DNA of 27,324 nt from UBA3537 sp965657165 (GTDB lineage: Bacteria; Bacteroidota; Bacteroidia; Flavobacteriales; Flavobacteriaceae): positions 1 through 27,324 of the forward strand of contig CBFHNG010000025.1 in the NCBI GenBank assembly GCA_965657165.1. The letters run 5' to 3'. The position numbers and the translations under genes were made by a program. This document shows positions 24,470 through 27,324 of the stretch, piece after piece. Every line of letters begins with the position of its first letter. Positions within the stretch are counted from its first letter, which is position 1. Under the pieces are notes generated by a model. That model saw nothing but the letters and a program-made list of their open reading frames with translations, did not search any database and was not told where the DNA came from.

Positions 24470-24496
24470 TGTTTCATACTAATCAATTAGATAAAG

Positions 24497-25354
24497 ATGG
24501 CGTGGTTCAAAAGAACAGATAAAGGAATTCAAACTCCAACAGAAGCAAAACGCGACACTCCAAAAGGACTGTGGTATAAATCCCCTACTGGAAAAATCGT
24601 TGAAACAGAAGAGTTAGAAAGAAATTTCTTTGTGAGTCCAGAGGACGGATATCATGTGCGTATTGGAAGTACAGAATATTTCCAAATTTTGTTTGACGAT
24701 AATAAATTCAAAGAATTAGATTCTAAAATAACATCTAAAGACCCACTTAAATTTTCTGATAAGAAAACATACACCGATCGCTTAAAAGCCGCGCAAGATA
24801 AAACCAAACTTAAAGACGCTGTACGAACCGCTGTTGGAAAATCAAAAGGCAAAGACTTAGTGGTAGCCTGTATGGATTTTAGTTTTATAGGAGGATCTAT
24901 GGGAAGTGTTGTTGGTGAAAAAATTGCACGTGCAGCAGACTATGCTCTCAAGAAAAAATTGCCTTTTATGATTATTTCAAAATCTGGTGGGGCACGAATG
25001 ATGGAGGCCGCACTTTCGTTAATGCAATTGGCAAAAACCTCAGCAAAATTGGCACAACTAGCCGATGCTGGTATTCCATATATTTCGTTGTGTACCGATC
25101 CAACAACGGGAGGAACAACCGCTTCTTTTGCCATGCTAGGTGATATCAACATCAGCGAACCAGGAGCCCTTATTGGTTTCGCTGGTCCACGTGTTGTTCG
25201 TGATACGACTGGAAAAGAATTACCAGACGGGTTTCAAACTGCTGAATTTGTCTTAGAACATGGGTTTTTAGATTTTATTACACACCGTGAATATTTAAAA
25301 GACAAAGTTAATCAATACATCGATTTAATTTTAAATCAGCCACTAAGAGCATAA
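24497..25354 (+). CDS. accD: Acetyl-CoA carboxylase carboxyltransferase subunit beta
   Basis: With AccA this forms the carboxyltransferase that moves CO2 from biotin-BCCP to acetyl-CoA, giving malonyl-CoA for fatty-acid synthesis. The 285-residue chain has the crotonase-fold core: IISKSGGARMMEA (oxyanion/CoA-binding glycines), then TDPTTGGTTASFAMLGD and EPGALIGFAGPRVV. The N-terminal region keeps the shape of the bacterial AccD zinc ribbon (GLWYKSPTG...ELERNFFVSPED, about 24-50) but contains none of its four cysteines. The equivalents of E. coli C27, C46 and C49 are S29, S47 and D50, and the C30 position is deleted. I recall this cysteine-free form in other Flavobacteriaceae, so the gene is probably functional. 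Confidence 0.95.
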   Translation: MAWFKRTDKGIQTPTEAKRDTPKGLWYKSPTGKIVETEELERNFFVSPEDGYHVRIGSTEYFQILFDDNKFKELDSKITSKDPLKFSDKKTYTDRLKAAQDKTKLKDAVRTAVGKSKGKDLVVACMDFSFIGGSMGSVVGEKIARAADYALKKKLPFMIISKSGGARMMEAALSLMQLAKTSAKLAQLADAGIPYISLCTDPTTGGTTASFAMLGDINISEPGALIGFAGPRVVRDTTGKELPDGFQTAEFVLEHGFLDFITHREYLKDKVNQYIDLILNQPLRA

Positions 25355-25390
25355 TTTCTATAAAATTATATTTTTATTAATCAATTTTCT

Positions 25391-25398
25391 TATATTTG
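25391..25398 (+). promoter_or_regulatory. Candidate -7 element for rpsO
   Basis: TATATTTG, a perfect TAnnTTTG match, lies 57 bases before the rpsO ATG. It is the usual strong -7 form seen before ribosomal genes in this phylum; no TTG is present at the -33 distance, and the upstream DNA is AT-rich. The predicted leader is about 50 bases. Confidence 0.45.
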
Positions 25399-25403
25399 CC
25401 GCC

Positions 25404-25424
25404 TGATTATGAGCGTCATAATTA
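25404..25424 (+). promoter_or_regulatory. Hairpin in the rpsO leader
   Basis: ATTATGA and TCATAAT form a perfect 7-base stem around the loop GCG (25406-25422), extendable by a G-U and a U-A pair to nine. It starts only a few bases after the predicted transcription start and ends 31 bases before the ATG. It could be an S15 autoregulation element or a 5' stabiliser. Confidence 0.35.
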
Positions 25425-25455
25425 TTGCATAAAAATTATTTAAACAAATATTGGA

Positions 25456-25725
25456 ATGTACTTAACAAAAGAAATTAAAGAGGAAATCTTTACAAATCAC
25501 GGAAAAGATGCCAAAGACACCGGTTCTGCCGAAGGTCAAATTGCATTATTTACACACCGAATCAATCACTTAACAGAACATCTAAAGCAAAATCGAAAAG
25601 ATTTTAATACCGAACGTTCATTAGTAAAACTAGTAGGAAAACGTCGTTCTCTTTTGGATTATTTAATGAAAAAAGATATTCTCAGATACCGTGCGATTGT
25701 AAAAGAGCTAGGATTAAGAAAATAA
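25456..25725 (+). CDS. rpsO: 30S ribosomal protein S15
   Basis: An 89-residue, complete S15. It binds the three-way junction of helices 20-22 in 16S rRNA and orders S6/S18 assembly. The family signature is plain: DTGSAEGQIALFTHRINHLTEHLK, and later SLVKLVGKRRSLLDYLMKKD, both spanning the RNA-contact helices (the first includes the conserved T/G/Q and H residues). It stands alone in its own unit, with a candidate promoter and leader hairpin upstream and an intrinsic terminator immediately downstream. pnp follows, the same gene order as in E. coli. Confidence 0.98.
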   Translation: MYLTKEIKEEIFTNHGKDAKDTGSAEGQIALFTHRINHLTEHLKQNRKDFNTERSLVKLVGKRRSLLDYLMKKDILRYRAIVKELGLRK

Positions 25726-25730
25726 ATATT

Positions 25731-25757
25731 CAAAAAGAGGCATAAGCCTCTTTTTTG
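25731..25757 (+). terminator. Intrinsic terminator after rpsO
   Basis: A hairpin with arms AAAAAGAGGC and GCCTCTTTTT around the loop ATAA, followed by more T. It starts five bases after the rpsO stop and separates rpsO from pnp, although some read-through is possible. Confidence 0.85.
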
Positions 25758-25793
25758 TTTTTATGTGTATCTTTACACAAATTATAGAAGAAG

Positions 25794-25859
25794 CTAATTA
25801 AAGTTTTTCATTGGTCACAACCACACAATAACAACAACACAACACCAATGTTTAATTAG
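25794..25859 (+). promoter_or_regulatory. Large hairpin in the pnp leader
   Basis: Two paired blocks are read directly: CTAATTAAA (25794-25802) with TTTAATTAG (25851-25859), and CATTGGT (25809-25815) with ACCAATG (25844-25850). They stack into a 16-pair stem, interrupted by a 6-base bulge (GTTTTT) on the left arm only. The 28-base loop (25816-25843) has no G and a single T, so it should stay unpaired. The stem ends 11 bases before the pnp ATG. A structured pnp leader recalls the E. coli case, where RNase III and PNPase control pnp mRNA; the sequence is not similar. A near-consensus -7 element (TATCTTTA, 25769-25776) precedes it. Confidence 0.55.
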
Positions 25860-25870
25860 AATTAAAAAAT

Positions 25871-27324
25871 ATGATTCCAAAAGTTTTTAGAGAGGTCATA
25901 GACCTTGGCGATGGAAGAGAAATTTCTATCGAAACCGGAAAATTGGCTAAACAAGCCCATGGCTCTGTTGTAGTACAATCCGGAAAATGTATGTTGCTTT
26001 GTACAGTAGTTTCAAATTACAAACAAGCCGATGTTGATTTTTTACCGTTAACGGTAGATTATCGCGAAAAATTTGCAGCAGCTGGGCGCTATCCAGGTGG
26101 GTTTTTTAAGCGTGAAGCACGACCAAGTGATGGAGAAATCCTAACAATGCGTTTAGTAGATCGCGTACTGCGTCCATTATTTCCAAAAGATTATCATTCA
26201 GAAACACAAGTAATGATCCAATTGATGTCTCATGACGAAGATGTTATGCCAGATGCAATGGCAGGATTAGCCGCCTCGGCAGCTATCCAATTGTCGGATT
26301 TTCCATTTGAATGTGCTATTTCTGAAGTTAGAGTTGCCCGTGTAAATGGCGAATTTGTTATCAACCCAACAAGAGTACAACTTGCAGAATCTGATATTGA
26401 TATGATGATTGGAGCTTCTGCAGACTCAGTAATGATGGTTGAAGGTGAAATGGACGAAATTTCTGAAGAAGAAATGACCGAAGCCATCAAATTTGCACAT
26501 GAAGCCATCAAAGTTCAATGTGCTTCTCAAGAGCGTCTTGCTGAAGCTTTCGGCAAAAAAGAAGTTCGTGAATATGAACCAGAAAGAGAGGATTCAGATC
26601 TTGAAAGCAAAATTCACGAAATGGCCTACAACAAAGTGTATGCCATTGCCAAAGCAGGTTCTGCAAAACACGAAAGAAGTGCAGCATTTGGAGAAATTAA
26701 AGAAGAGATTATCGCTACATTTTCTGAAGAAGAACAAGAAGATTATGGAAAATTAATTTCAAAATATTACAGCAAAGCAGAAAAAGCAGCTATAAGAGAT
26801 TTAACCCTAAACGATGGACTTCGTTTGGATGGGCGAAAAACAGATGAAATTAGACCAATATGGTGTGAAGTAAATTATTTGCCATCAACACATGGATCGT
26901 CTATTTTTACAAGAGGAGAAACTCAAGCACTAGCTACAGTAACTCTAGGAACTTCCCGTGATGCCAATCAAATTGATATGCCATCTCACGAAGGAGAAGA
27001 GCGTTTCTATTTGCACTACAACTTTCCTCCTTTCTCAACTGGTGAAGCACGACCAATTCGTGGAACATCTAGAAGAGAAATTGGCCATGGAAACTTAGCG
27101 CAACGTGCACTTAAAGGCATGGTACCTGAAGACTGTCCATACACAGTACGTGTTGTAAGTGAAGTTTTGGAAAGTAATGGATCGTCTTCTATGGCGACTG
27201 TTTGTTCTGGAACCATGGCACTAATGGATGCTGGTGTTCAGCTAAAAAAACCTGTTTCAGGAATTGCAATGGGATTAATTTCTGACGCAGACTCTGGAAA
27301 GTACGCAGTTCTATCGGATATCTT
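25871..27324 (+). CDS. pnp: Polyribonucleotide nucleotidyltransferase (PNPase), partial, C-terminus off the right edge
   Basis: PNPase degrades RNA 3' to 5' with phosphate and can add tails in reverse. 484 codons are open to the window edge. The first RNase PH domain runs from about residue 10 to 140 (GGFFKREARPSDGEILTMRL near 77-96), then the helical linker domain, then the second RNase PH domain from about 310. The conserved FFKREARPS, FYLHYNFPPFSTGE and GTSRREIGHGNLAQRAL stretches are all present. The phosphate-site serines S438-S440 (in NGSSSMATVC) align by number with E. coli. The metal-site aspartates of the GDEDxxGDMD motif and the KH and S1 RNA-binding domains fall beyond the edge. 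The ATG at 25871 is the natural family start. Confidence 0.96.
   Translation, partial: MIPKVFREVIDLGDGREISIETGKLAKQAHGSVVVQSGKCMLLCTVVSNYKQADVDFLPLTVDYREKFAAAGRYPGGFFKREARPSDGEILTMRLVDRVLRPLFPKDYHSETQVMIQLMSHDEDVMPDAMAGLAASAAIQLSDFPFECAISEVRVARVNGEFVINPTRVQLAESDIDMMIGASADSVMMVEGEMDEISEEEMTEAIKFAHEAIKVQCASQERLAEAFGKKEVREYEPEREDSDLESKIHEMAYNKVYAIAKAGSAKHERSAAFGEIKEEIIATFSEEEQEDYGKLISKYYSKAEKAAIRDLTLNDGLRLDGRKTDEIRPIWCEVNYLPSTHGSSIFTRGETQALATVTLGTSRDANQIDMPSHEGEERFYLHYNFPPFSTGEARPIRGTSRREIGHGNLAQRALKGMVPEDCPYTVRVVSEVLESNGSSSMATVCSGTMALMDAGVQLKKPVSGIAMGLISDADSGKYAVLSDI

Noticed and set aside
25355..25390. AT-rich stretch after accD resembling a hairpin (ATAAAATTATATTTTTAT)
   Set aside because: It is almost wholly A/T with mismatches and no G-C core; it is more likely the upstream part of the rpsO promoter than a terminator.
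26230..27216. Several open frames on both strands within pnp
   Set aside because: They are shadows of the partial PNPase gene, which is open through the right edge and carries all expected motifs.
1..27324. Search for CRISPR arrays, tRNA/rRNA genes, insertion sequences, phage genes and defence islands
   Set aside because: No direct-repeat arrays, cloverleaf-like genes, transposase or integrase motifs were found; gene content and base use look uniform and core-like.

Overview
This window looks like core chromosome of an AT-rich Flavobacteriia/Flavobacteriaceae (Bacteroidota) species, probably marine. The evidence is a six-gene Na+-NQR operon, type IX secretion components (Plug and PorT/SprT), the Bacteroidota TamA-like lipoprotein TamL, an Omp28/TlpA/DUF6029 locus, and repeated TAnnTTTG -7 promoter elements of the Bacteroidota sigma factor. 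Shine-Dalgarno-like leaders are not apparent. I see no rRNA, tRNA, CRISPR array, insertion sequence, prophage or integrase. No stretch longer than 300 bases lacks a gene.

Layout. 1-5353 (minus): nqrA-nqrB-nqrC-nqrD-nqrE-nqrF, with nqrF running off the left edge; a promoter lies at about 5390-5422. 5506-8863 (plus): T9SS Plug protein, apaG, then proline-catabolic pruA, closed by a perfect two-way terminator. 8929-12479: a minus-strand Omp28-like lipoprotein diverging from a TlpA-like thioredoxin and a DUF6029 outer-membrane protein. 12487-13104 (minus): rsmG. 13211-15515 (plus): a membrane fatty-acid desaturase and an aspartate aminotransferase. 15522-18377 (minus): trkA-trkH potassium uptake. 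18483-19930 (plus): menaquinone methyltransferase ubiE/menG and porT. 19917-20648 (minus): a TrmH-type RNA methyltransferase. 20710-27324 (plus): tamL, class II fructose-bisphosphate aldolase, accD, rpsO and pnp, with pnp cut by the right edge.

How the genes fit together. The window mixes energy and ion handling (Na+-NQR feeding electrons to menaquinone, UbiE making menaquinone, Trk importing K+), cell-envelope biogenesis (Plug and PorT for T9SS, TamL for outer-membrane assembly, AccD and the desaturase for lipids), central carbon and amino-acid metabolism (PruA, AspC, FbaA) and RNA/ribosome functions (RsmG, TrmH-like, S15, PNPase).

The points most worth a second look are: the thiol-redox/outer-membrane locus, whose barrel-like protein keeps only two cysteines, placed near its C-terminus; a large predicted hairpin with a G-free loop in the pnp leader; inverted repeats placed over the -33 regions of three promoters; an AccD that lacks the zinc-ribbon cysteines; and a TTG start on tamL. 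I did not find a clearly new multi-gene system such as a defence island.
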